A stretch of 64,000 nucleotides of DNA from Oscillospiraceae bacterium. Lineage in GTDB: Bacteria; Bacillota; Clostridia; Oscillospirales; Oscillospiraceae. Positions 15,536-23,185 of the stretch are shown here, in pieces. Position 1 is the stretch's first letter. Every line of letters begins with the position of its first letter. Below the pieces are notes generated by a model. That model saw only the letters and a list, made by a program, of their open reading frames with translations. It did not search any database and was not told the origin of the DNA. A program made the position numbers and the translations under genes. The stretch spans positions 1 through 64,000 of the forward strand of contig CACWLG010000022.1 of assembly GCA_902761635.1 (NCBI GenBank), written 5' to 3'.

Positions 15536-16528
15536 TTATTTCATGGCACTTACGGGGCTATAATGCTGGTAACGCTTGCCCAAATCATCATCAGTCAGGT
15601 CCAAATATGCCTGTTCAGTGACCGTTACGCTTGAATGACCAAGAATGCGGCTGAGGGTGAAAATGTCCATACCGTTCATCAGACAGCGTTTTGCAAAGTT
15701 ATTTCTCAGACAATGCGGCGTTATATCTTCATCCAAGCCTACCCGACGCAAGTATTTTTTGAAATTTGCCTCGAAGTTTCCGACTTGAATATGCATTCCT
15801 GTACCGTTTTGTACAGGAAAAAGGTAATCAGTTTCCACATAACGATCCTTATACTGGACCCACCGCCTCATCACCATCTCTGTTTTTGCCGAAAAATATA
15901 CTGTCCTGTCTTTCCTGCCCTTTGTGATCTCTGCCCGGAGAGAGATTTGCCGCTTGGCAAGGTTTATATCATCCATGAGAAGACAGGAGCATTCCCCCAG
16001 CCTCATCCCGCTGTCGATCATGAGCATAATCATGGCATAATCCCGATGCTCCGCAAAATAGGACTTGTCTATGCTCCCAATCAGCTTTTTGAAATCTTCA
16101 TCATTGATGTATTCCTTAGCTTTTCTGTTGGCTTTGAGTTGCCGGATCTTTTTCATGGGATTCTTTTTTAATACGCCTTCAATATCAAGCCAGTTGAAGA
16201 AGACCCGGATATTGCGGATGTAATTATTAATCGTACAAACACTGATCGGCTTGCGGAAGTCTCTTCGTCTTTCAGGAAAATTCTTTTCCTTGCCCTTGTC
16301 GTTGCTGTAAAACGAATACTTTCCACGCTCTTGGAGATCGTTGATATAGCAGCGGACAACAGATTCCGTCACCTTGTCCACCTCTTCAATGTTCAGTTGC
16401 TCCTTGCACCACCGCTCAAAGAGCCGCAATGTCTGTTCGTATGACGCCATTGTTTTTTCTCTGAGCTGGATGCTTCGACAGTAAACCATGAATTCATCAA
16501 TCTGCCAGTCGAACCCCGTATTTGTCAT
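15536..16528 (-). CDS. Tyrosine integrase of the island
   Basis: The 330-residue protein starts at the ATG behind GGGGAGTG. It has an N-terminal SAM-like core-binding domain (residues about 5-100) and a catalytic domain with Arg in DSGMRLGE, Lys in TKGRKDR, HCLRNNF (HxxR), ILGHSSVTVTEQAYLDL (His and Tyr). The gene abuts the spo0A attachment side with arm-like repeats between, the usual layout for an integrase using the 3' end of a gene as target. It probably mediates insertion and excision. Confidence 0.9.
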   Translation of the reverse strand: MTNTGFDWQIDEFMVYCRSIQLREKTMASYEQTLRLFERWCKEQLNIEEVDKVTESVVRCYINDLQERGKYSFYSNDKGKEKNFPERRRDFRKPISVCTINNYIRNIRVFFNWLDIEGVLKKNPMKKIRQLKANRKAKEYINDEDFKKLIGSIDKSYFAEHRDYAMIMLMIDSGMRLGECSCLLMDDINLAKRQISLRAEITKGRKDRTVYFSAKTEMVMRRWVQYKDRYVETDYLFPVQNGTGMHIQVGNFEANFKKYLRRVGLDEDITPHCLRNNFAKRCLMNGMDIFTLSRILGHSSVTVTEQAYLDLTDDDLGKRYQHYSPVSAMK

Positions 16529-16561
16529 AAAAAACACTCCCCATTCATCAGGATTTTGACC

Positions 16562-16633
16562 CCAATAAATAGGAAGTGTTCATAGGTTCGGCAAAAAAAG
16601 TTTATAGGTTTACCGGACCCGTTTCAAACCAAT
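16562..16633. repeat. Right-end arm-type repeats of the island
   Basis: CCAATAAATAGG (16562-16573), GTTTATAGGTTT (16600-16611) and TTCAAACCAAT (16623-16633) are each inverted to sequences at the left end (95-106, 521-532, 448-458). Confidence 0.5.
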
Positions 16634-16703
16634 GAAGCAAAAATTCATCGCTTTCCTGGAAGCTGTTTCCAATCCAGCAATCCCTTGCGGCCCAAGCGTT
16701 TGC

Positions 16704-17498
16704 TCACCTCACGGCGTGCTTGCGTTTGAGGCTGAGATTGTCAGCGATCATGGCGATAAACTCCGAATTCGTGGGTTTTCCCTTGATGCCGCTGACGGTG
16801 TAGCCGAAGAACTTTTGCAGGGTCTCCACGTCGCCGCGGTCCCAGGCGACCTCGATGGCGTGGCGGATGGCGCGCTCGACGCGGGAGGGCGTGGTGCCGA
16901 AGCGCTTGGCCACCTCGGGGTAGAGCACCTTCGTGACGGCGTTGATCATGTCCATGTCCTTGATGGTGAGGATGATGGCCTCGCGCAGATACTGATAGCC
17001 CTTGATGTGCGCGGGCACGCCGATCTCGTGGATGATGTCGGTGACGATGGCCTCCAGGTCCGCGTCGGTGCGCGCGGCCTCGGCGCTCCTGCGGAAGTCC
17101 ACGCCCACGCCCGGGGTGCGGGGCAGATCAAAATTGAGCTGGCGGATGCGGCTGATGAGCGACTCGATATCGCAGGGCTTGGGGATGAAGTAGTCCGCCC
17201 CGCAGTCGGAGCACTCGGCAATGACCTTGCCGTTGACAAAGCCCGACAGCACGATCACGTGGCAGGCCGCGCCCTTGTCCGGAAGCCTGCGCAGGACCTC
17301 CAGCCCGTCCAGCTTGGGCAGCACCAGCTCCAGCAGGATCAGGTCCGGCTTCAGCTCCGCCGCCCGCTCCAGCGCCTCCTGCCCGTCGGACGCCGTCCCG
17401 ACGACCTCCATGTCCCCTTCGGCCGCGACAAGCTCCGTAAGCTGCCGACAAAATTCCCGGTTCGGGTCGACGGTGAGAATGCGAATCTTCGTTTCCAT
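16704..17498 (-). CDS. spo0A: Sporulation master regulator Spo0A with atypical receiver
   Basis: The 264-residue protein has an N-terminal receiver (1-120), linker, and the Spo0A DNA-binding domain (150-264) with [36 protein letters not shown] and [10 protein letters not shown]. In the receiver, the position equivalent to phospho-accepting Asp56 of B. subtilis is Glu57 ([14 protein letters not shown]), and one of the two acidic Mg residues is Pro (VDPNRE). Lys in FIPKPCD and Ser in VIVLSG are kept. This suggests activity independent of Asp phosphorylation. The last 50 or so codons may come from the island. It starts behind GGGAGGATTTATATT. Confidence 0.95.
   Translation of the reverse strand: METKIRILTVDPNREFCRQLTELVAAEGDMEVVGTASDGQEALERAAELKPDLILLELVLPKLDGLEVLRRLPDKGAACHVIVLSGFVNGKVIAECSDCGADYFIPKPCDIESLISRIRQLNFDLPRTPGVGVDFRRSAEAARTDADLEAIVTDIIHEIGVPAHIKGYQYLREAIILTIKDMDMINAVTKVLYPEVAKRFGTTPSRVERAIRHAIEVAWDRGDVETLQKFFGYTVSGIKGKPTNSEFIAMIADNLSLKRKHAVR
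16816..16844. repeat. Candidate right attachment core (attR) within spo0A
   Basis: Identical to 313-341. It lies inside the last 45 codons of spo0A, so recombination here swaps tails while keeping the reading frame. Confidence 0.6.
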
Positions 17499-17614
17499 AA
17501 TATAAATCCTCCCATGTTGCGATAGAGGCTGAAGCGTTTAGTCACAATGGCTTCGTTCATCGCGTTTGTCGGTATAAATTTACCATAGCGGCCAGTTTTG
17601 CGACAACAGAATAC

Positions 17615-17621
17615 TGTCGAA
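17615..17621 (+). promoter_or_regulatory. 0A box upstream of spo0A
   Basis: TGTCGAA matches the Spo0A-binding consensus about 115 bp upstream of the spo0A start; likely autoregulation. Confidence 0.55.
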
Positions 17622-17711
17622 CAATCGGGATTTCTTGTTGACATAATACGCCGTTTTTAGCCCGCTTTCAACGGAGTTCTATGGATTTTTTCAGATTTTT
17701 TCCCGCCTCTT

Positions 17712-17728
17712 TGTCGAACGCTGTCGAA
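17712..17728 (+). promoter_or_regulatory. Paired 0A boxes
   Basis: TGTCGAA occurs twice, 10 bp apart (17712-17718 and 17722-17728). That is about one helical turn, consistent with dimer binding upstream of spo0A. Confidence 0.6.
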
Positions 17729-17761
17729 GGGCCGGGGTGTGCCGCTGTTGTTTCCCGAAGC

Positions 17762-18355
17762 TCAGCGCCCGTCATAGAGCAGCTCAAAGCTCTCATAGTG
17801 GTCGCCGGTGTAATAGATCAGCCCGTCGTTGGAAAAAATGATCCGCTCCTCGCCGCGGGATCTGGCGCCGAGGGTATCCACGTCGCACTCCGTCCATCGG
17901 CGTCCCTTGGCCTTCGGCAGCAGCCCCTCGTAATTGCCGAAGTAGTCGCCGCCGATGCACATGCCGGGCAGCACCCTGTCAAGCGGGCCTCCGTTCCAGC
18001 CCTGGGCCTCCGCCTCCTTCTTCGTGATAAAGTTTTTGGGCAGATGACCATAGGTATGGATATACAGGGCCAGGTCCTCCTTGCTGGTATAGATCCCGTA
18101 CTCGTCCAGCTCCTCCCCGGTCGGCGAAGGCGACGGCGCGGGTGCGGGGGTGCGGCTCGGCAGCGGTTTCGGTGTCTCAATGCGCTCGGGGGTGGGGGTC
18201 GGCGTCGGCGTCGGCGCTTTGGTCGGCGAGGGGGAAAAGAGCGTGAGCGCCTCGGTGGGCGTCGGCTCGGGGATCGCGTTATTCGTGCCGGGCAGAAACA
18301 GCCATGCCAGCACCAGAGCCAGCAGGATCACCGGCAGTATCTTTGTCAGCTTCAT
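17762..18355 (-). CDS. Secreted barnase-like ribonuclease
   Basis: The 197-residue protein has a signal-anchor segment (residues 5-22), a Pro/Thr-rich linker with PTPTPTPTP (about 30-80), then a domain matching barnase: TYGHLPKNFITKKEAEAQGW, PGMCIGGDYFGN, a Glu in RRWTECDVD, Arg in SRGEERIIFS, and DHYESF with the catalytic His. Barnase enzymes cleave RNA after guanosine. No barstar-like inhibitor gene lies next to it, so export must protect the cell or the inhibitor is elsewhere. It lies upstream of spo0A on the same strand, with the 0A boxes between. Confidence 0.9.
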   Translation of the reverse strand: MKLTKILPVILLALVLAWLFLPGTNNAIPEPTPTEALTLFSPSPTKAPTPTPTPTPERIETPKPLPSRTPAPAPSPSPTGEELDEYGIYTSKEDLALYIHTYGHLPKNFITKKEAEAQGWNGGPLDRVLPGMCIGGDYFGNYEGLLPKAKGRRWTECDVDTLGARSRGEERIIFSNDGLIYYTGDHYESFELLYDGR

Positions 18356-18388
18356 AAGCCATCAGCTCCTGTCATAGATATTATAAGA

Positions 18389-18417
18389 ATAATATCACGA
18401 AACGGAATGCTTGACAA
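18389..18417 (-). promoter_or_regulatory. Promoter of the barnase gene
   Basis: On the reverse strand TTGTCA and TATTAT are separated by 17 bp. Confidence 0.6.
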
Positions 18418-18443
18418 CGCTTCTGTTTTTTCACGGAAAGCTC

Positions 18444-18472
18444 TTGCAATTTGTAACATCTTAGTGTATAGT
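18444..18472 (+). promoter_or_regulatory. Promoter of the PAP2 gene
   Basis: TTGCAA and TATAGT are separated by 17 bp, about 33 bp before the start codon. Confidence 0.65.
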
Positions 18473-18505
18473 GGTTACGACAAGTTACGAAAAGAGGGAT
18501 GCTCT

Positions 18506-19480
18506 ATGTATACTACGGCAGCCGCATTATGGCTCGACACCCATTTTGCCGGCTTCGATCACTTGTTCCTGTCCGTTCAGCACTGGTTCGCCGACCATCT
18601 GGGCGGTGTGCTGACGCCGCTGATGCGCGTGATCACGTTCCTGGGTGAAAAGGGCTGGCCCTTTTTCCTGCTGGCGCTGGTGTTTATTCTGCTGGCTGAC
18701 AGGCGTGATCTCGGCGTGTGCATCTTCGGCGCCGTCTGCTGCGGCGCACTGATCACCAACATCATCCTCAAGGACAACGTGGCCCGTCTGCGCCCCTATG
18801 AGAGCGGCAATGTGGAATACGAGCTCTGGTGGATGGCGGTCGGCTCCCCGCTGGAGGACGGCTTCTCCTTCCCGTCCGGGCATGTGACAGCCTGTGCCGC
18901 AGGCTTGACCGCTATCTCACTGATGAAGGGGAAAAAGTGGATCGCCCCCTCCGTGGTCGTGGTGCTGCTGATGATGATCTCCCGCAACTATCTGATGGCC
19001 CACTATCCCAGCGACGTGGCGGCCGGCCTGTTCATCGGCGTGTTCTCCGGTTTTGTCGCCTGGTTCATCACGCTCGGCATCTTCCGCGTACTCAAGCGTT
19101 ATCGCAGGAAGTTCGCTTTCTGCGGATTCCTCCTTGATTTTGACATCCGTGATATCCTGCCCTTTAATCTTCCCCGGGGCCGCAAGGCAAAAGAGCCGAC
19201 GGCCCGGAAGGCCGACGGCGGGGAGAGCGGGAAGCCTGTTTCCGCCGGGCGCCGCACCGCGCCTGTTGAGGCACCCGCTAAAGAAGCTCCGACAGTTCCG
19301 GCAGCTCCGGCAGCGGCAGAGCACGCACCAGTGCGCGAAAGCCGCCCGGCACCTGCAGCCGCGGCGCAGAGCGCAAGGCCGGCCGGCCCGGCACGCGGCG
19401 GCGGCCGCCATGCTCTGCCCGAGGGCGCCGCAGGTTCTTCCAAAGCGAAGGCACCCTCCAATTACCAGGGCAAGCACTGA
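18506..19480 (+). CDS. PAP2-family membrane phosphatase
   Basis: The 324-residue protein starts behind AAGAGGGATGCTCT; the frame is open far upstream but has no site there. Several membrane segments lie within residues 1-195, with the three PAP2 motifs: KDNVARLRP, FPSGH, and SRNYLMAHYPSDV. It probably dephosphorylates undecaprenyl pyrophosphate or phosphatidic acid at the outer membrane face. The last 110 residues are a low-complexity Ala/Pro/Arg-rich cytoplasmic tail, unusual for the family. Confidence 0.9.
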   Translation: MYTTAAALWLDTHFAGFDHLFLSVQHWFADHLGGVLTPLMRVITFLGEKGWPFFLLALVFILLADRRDLGVCIFGAVCCGALITNIILKDNVARLRPYESGNVEYELWWMAVGSPLEDGFSFPSGHVTACAAGLTAISLMKGKKWIAPSVVVVLLMMISRNYLMAHYPSDVAAGLFIGVFSGFVAWFITLGIFRVLKRYRRKFAFCGFLLDFDIRDILPFNLPRGRKAKEPTARKADGGESGKPVSAGRRTAPVEAPAKEAPTVPAAPAAAEHAPVRESRPAPAAAAQSARPAGPARGGGRHALPEGAAGSSKAKAPSNYQGKH

Positions 19481-19570
19481 TAAACCCTGCGCATGTGCGA
19501 TCCGGGGCAATCCTGCCCCGGATCACTTGTTGATACTATTCCCTGATAGAAAGCTGACTTGGAATTTCGA

Positions 19571-19659
19571 GCAGAAATTGCGCCAGACAAGGCAGCTTTC
19601 GCAGAGCATAATGGAGATATATGGTCAAGAAAGCTAACGCAGTATGGCACAATTTCTGC
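19571..19659. repeat. Small inverted-repeat element
   Basis: GCAGAAATTGCGCC (19571-19584) is inverted to GGCACAATTTCTGC (19646-19659) with one mismatch. The 340-bp gap before htpG holds no gene; a GC-rich hairpin (GATCCGGGGC/GCCCCGGATC, about 19500-19525) could end PAP2 transcription. Confidence 0.45.
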
Positions 19660-19750
19660 CGGAAGGGCTGTCAGATTCCTATTAGGGGATAGTATGAAGA
19701 GAAGATTGTTATGAAACGGTAAATTTCGCACCGTATCCGGTTCCATGCGG

Positions 19751-19778
19751 TTGAATTTCCGTTTTAAAGTGGTATACT
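19751..19778 (+). promoter_or_regulatory. htpG promoter
   Basis: TTGAAT and TATACT are separated by 16 bp. I see no CIRCE element beside it. Confidence 0.6.
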
Positions 19779-19822
19779 TACGATTTACGGAACAAAATAA
19801 CTGACTGGAGGAACCAAACGAA

Positions 19823-21736
19823 ATGTCCAAGAAACAATTCAAAGCGGAATCCAAACGCCTGCTTGATCTGATGATCAACTCCATATACACCAACAAGGAG
19901 ATCTTCCTGCGTGAGATCATCTCCAACGCCTCCGACGCCATTGACAAGCTCTGCTACCTGTCGCTGACAGACGAGAACGTGGGGCTCAACCGCGCCGATT
20001 TCCGCATCGACGTGCGCGCCGACAAGGACGCGCGCACCGTCACCGTCAAGGATAACGGCATCGGCATGAGCATGCAGGAGTGTGAGACCAACCTCGGCGT
20101 CATCGCCAAGTCTGGCTCCGGCGCCTTCAAGGCCGAGATGGACAGCTCCAAGGCCGAGGATCTCAGCATCATCGGTCAGTTCGGCGTCGGCTTCTACTCC
20201 GCCTTCATGGTGTCTGACAAGGTCACGGTCCTGACTCGCAAATACGGCGAGGAGAAAGGCGTCAAATGGGAGTCGAGCGGCGCCGACGGCTACACCGTCA
20301 CGGAGATCGACCGGGACGAGGTCGGCACCGAGGTCATCATGCACCTCAAGCCCGACAGCGAGGAGGAGATCTACGGCAGCTTCCTTGAGACCTGGAAGCT
20401 CCGCGCCCTCATCAAGAAATACTCCGACTACGTGCGCTGGCCCATCATCATGGAGGTCGAGCACAGCGAGAGCTATGAGACCGGCGAGAAAAACGACGAC
20501 GGTACCCCCAAGACGGCCTACCGCACCGTCACCCGGGAAGAGACCATCAACTCCATGATCCCCATCTGGCAGCGCGCCAAGAGCGAGGTCACGGACGAGG
20601 ACTGCATCGCCTGGTACAAGGAGAAGCACCACGACATCAAGGACCCCTGCGCCCTGGTGCGCATCAATGCCGAGGGCACGGTCAGCTACAAGGCCATGCT
20701 CTTTGTTCCCGGTGAGGAGCACGGCAGCCAGTTCTACGGCGAAACCAAGGGTGGCATTACGCTCTACTCGAACGGCGTCATGATCATGGAGGAGTGCGAC
20801 AAGCTGGTGCACGACTACTTTGAGTTTGTCAAGGGTGTGGTGGACTCGCCGGATCTGTCCCTGAACATCTCCCGCGAGCTTCTGCAGCACGACCGCCAGC
20901 TCAAGATCATGGGCCAGAACATTGAAAAGCGCATCAAGGGCGAGCTTGAAAAGCTCATGAAGGAAGATCGGCCCAAGTATGAGGAGTTCTTCCGCAACTA
21001 CGGCGTGCACATCAAGTGCGGCGTCTGCGACGAATATGGCCGCTACAAGGATTTCCTGCGGGACCTGCTGATCTTCTATACCTCGGAGGATCACCAGATG
21101 ACGCTCAAGGAATATGTCGAGGCCATGCCCGAGAGCCAGAAGGTCATCTACTACGCAAGCTCCGACTCTGTCAAGCACGCGCTGAGCCTGCCCCAGTGCG
21201 AGGAGGTCCGTTCCCGCGGCTATGAGATTCTGTGCCTCACGACACCCATCGACGAGATGGTGCTGCAGGCCCTGCACGATCAGGACGGCAAGAGCTTCTG
21301 CAACGTGGTCACGGACGATCTCGGCTTTGACACCGAGGAGGAGAAAAAGGCCGCCGAGGAGCGAAACATTGAGAACAAAGAGCTGCTGGATTTCGTCAAG
21401 GAATCCGTGGGCGACGCGGTCAGCAAGGTGCGGCTGAGCCGGAAGCTGGCCTCCCAGCCCTGCTGCCTGACTACCGAGGGCGGTCTGACCCTTGAGATGG
21501 AAAAGTACTTCCGCCGCGGCCCGAGCCCCGAGATGCGAAACATCCGCGCAACACGCGTTCTGGAGCTCAATCCGGAGCACAAGGCCTTTACGGCGCTGAA
21601 GGGCGCTTTTGATAACGGCGAGAAGGACAAGGCCAGGAACATGGCCCTGATCCTTGCGCGCCTGGCCGAGCTTCTGGCAGGGGCTGAGATCGAGGACCCC
21701 GCCGCTTTTGTGGGCGAGGTCGCGGAGCTGTTCTGA
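19823..21736 (+). CDS. htpG: Hsp90 chaperone HtpG
   Basis: The 637-residue protein is full length. GHKL ATPase motifs are present: FLREIISNASDAIDKL, VKDNGIGM, GQFGVGFYSAF. The middle domain (EEHGSQFYGETKGGITLYSNGVMI-like, catalytic-loop Arg in SRELLQ) and dimerisation domain follow. It is a cytosolic ATP-dependent chaperone. It starts behind CTGGAGGAACCAAACGA and is a single-gene unit. Confidence 0.97.
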   Translation: MSKKQFKAESKRLLDLMINSIYTNKEIFLREIISNASDAIDKLCYLSLTDENVGLNRADFRIDVRADKDARTVTVKDNGIGMSMQECETNLGVIAKSGSGAFKAEMDSSKAEDLSIIGQFGVGFYSAFMVSDKVTVLTRKYGEEKGVKWESSGADGYTVTEIDRDEVGTEVIMHLKPDSEEEIYGSFLETWKLRALIKKYSDYVRWPIIMEVEHSESYETGEKNDDGTPKTAYRTVTREETINSMIPIWQRAKSEVTDEDCIAWYKEKHHDIKDPCALVRINAEGTVSYKAMLFVPGEEHGSQFYGETKGGITLYSNGVMIMEECDKLVHDYFEFVKGVVDSPDLSLNISRELLQHDRQLKIMGQNIEKRIKGELEKLMKEDRPKYEEFFRNYGVHIKCGVCDEYGRYKDFLRDLLIFYTSEDHQMTLKEYVEAMPESQKVIYYASSDSVKHALSLPQCEEVRSRGYEILCLTTPIDEMVLQALHDQDGKSFCNVVTDDLGFDTEEEKKAAEERNIENKELLDFVKESVGDAVSKVRLSRKLASQPCCLTTEGGLTLEMEKYFRRGPSPEMRNIRATRVLELNPEHKAFTALKGAFDNGEKDKARNMALILARLAELLAGAEIEDPAAFVGEVAELF

Positions 21737-21746
21737 GCCTATGCCG

Positions 21747-21891
21747 CTTGCCTCCCCCGCCGGGGGAGGTGGCACGGCCGATCTCCCGCAAGGCCGTGAC
21801 GGAGAGGGCCTTGCGGCCTGCAGCATGTCCGTCAGCCCTCTCAGTCCCCAGTGTACGCACTGGTGACAGCTCCCCCGGTGGGGGAGCCAAG
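21747..21891. repeat. High-GC palindromic repeat element
   Basis: The ends are self-complementary GC palindromes (CCTCCCCCGCCGGGGGAGG, and CTCCCCCGGTGGGGGAG). The two ends are roughly inverted to each other around a 100-bp centre. This resembles short dispersed repeats of gut Oscillospiraceae genomes. It lies between htpG and hemW. Confidence 0.6.
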
Positions 21892-21910
21892 TTACATGCA
21901 GGAGCAAGTT

Positions 21911-23182
21911 ATGACACGACCGAGACTTGGTATCTATATTCATATCCCCTTCTGCGCCTCGAAGTGCAGCTACTGCGATTTCTACTCCCTCGCGGGCTGC
22001 GACCATCTGATGCCCGAGTATCAGCAGGCGCTGCTGGAGCATATTCAGGAGTCGTCCCACTCCATCAAGAGCTATGAGGTGGACTCCATCTACTTCGGCG
22101 GCGGCACGCCCAGCTTTTACGGGGCCGACCGGCTGGTGCAGATTCTGGACCAGCTCAAGCTCAACGGCAACGTGCGCCTGGACGGGGAGATCAGCGTGGA
22201 GTGCAACCCCGATTCTCTCAGCTACACGGCCCTCCGGCTCCTGCGGCAGGAGGGGGTCAACCGCGTCTCCATCGGCGTGCAGGCCAGCGACAACAATCTG
22301 CTGAAGCTCATCGGCCGCCGCCACAACTTTCAGCAGGCGCAGCGGGCCTTTCGCGACGCGAGAAACGCGGGCTTTGACAACATCAGCCTCGATCTCATGT
22401 ACGGCCTGCCCAGCCAGACCAAGCGGGACTGGGCCGACACCCTCGCCAGGATCGTGGAGATGCACCCGGAGCATATCTCCTGCTACGGTCTCAAGCTGGA
22501 GCCGGGGACGAAAATGTATAAGGAATACAAAGGCTCGCCCATCCTGCCGGATGACGACGAGCAGGCAGACATGTACTCCTACGCCGCCGAGATGCTTGAG
22601 CGCTACGGCTACAGCCAGTACGAGATCTCCAACTTTGCCGCCCCGGGCTTTGAGTCGCGCCACAACCTGAAATACTGGAACATGGACGACTACATCAGCT
22701 TCGGTCCCGGCGCCCACTCCTGCGTGGGCAATATCCGCTACAGCTTCGTCAAGGACCTCCGGGAATATATCTCCGGCGTGCACCGCAAGGTCAGCATCGT
22801 GGACGAGTATGAGGAGGTCAGCCCCCTGGAGCGCGCGGTCGAGTACGTCATGCTCGCCATGCGCACAGCCCGGGGCATCTCCCGCTATGACTATGTCACG
22901 CGCACCCAGTGTGACTGGCGGCCTATCGGGCAGGTGCTGGAAGCCTTCATGCAGAAGGGCTGGGTCGCCCGGACGGAGGACCGCTATCACTTCACGGTGC
23001 CGGGCTTCCTGATCTCCAATACGCTGATCGGCATTCTGCTGGAGACCCAGGCCAACGGCCGCATCGAGGGCGCCCCCTGGATCAGCGACGCGGAATATGC
23101 CGCGCGCCGGGTGGATCTGCCCAAGGGCGAGGAAGAGCTTTTCGCCGAGCTCTATCAACAAAAGAAAAAGACTGAGGGATGA
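21911..23182 (+). CDS. hemW: HemW-family radical SAM protein
   Basis: The 423-residue protein starts behind GCAGGAGCAAGTT; earlier in-frame starts lie within the palindromic repeat. The radical SAM motif is CASKCSYC with preceding YIHIPF and following YFGGGTPS. HemW-type features include SVECNPDSL, VNRVSIGVQ, DLMYGLPSQT and YEISNFA. HemW carries haem for insertion into respiratory proteins; in anaerobes its role is less certain. The C-terminal HemN-like domain is complete. Confidence 0.93.
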   Translation: MTRPRLGIYIHIPFCASKCSYCDFYSLAGCDHLMPEYQQALLEHIQESSHSIKSYEVDSIYFGGGTPSFYGADRLVQILDQLKLNGNVRLDGEISVECNPDSLSYTALRLLRQEGVNRVSIGVQASDNNLLKLIGRRHNFQQAQRAFRDARNAGFDNISLDLMYGLPSQTKRDWADTLARIVEMHPEHISCYGLKLEPGTKMYKEYKGSPILPDDDEQADMYSYAAEMLERYGYSQYEISNFAAPGFESRHNLKYWNMDDYISFGPGAHSCVGNIRYSFVKDLREYISGVHRKVSIVDEYEEVSPLERAVEYVMLAMRTARGISRYDYVTRTQCDWRPIGQVLEAFMQKGWVARTEDRYHFTVPGFLISNTLIGILLETQANGRIEGAPWISDAEYAARRVDLPKGEEELFAELYQQKKKTEG

Positions 23183-23185
23183 GCC

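Larger units (their letters stand above)
313..16844. mobile_element. Integrated island in the 3' end of spo0A
   Basis: The island is bounded by duplicated spo0A tails; a 29-bp identical core occurs at 313-341 and 16816-16844. An integrase gene lies next to the intact copy, and short inverted arm-like repeats lie just inside each end. The content is AT-richer than the chromosome to the right. It carries a repressor, two tyrosine recombinases, an HNH endonuclease-like gene, a restriction-like cassette and regulators. No relaxase, capsid, terminase or portal gene is visible, so a phage satellite or decayed integrative element fits better than a complete prophage. The exact crossover point inside the homologous tail is not determinable by eye. 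Confidence 0.8.
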
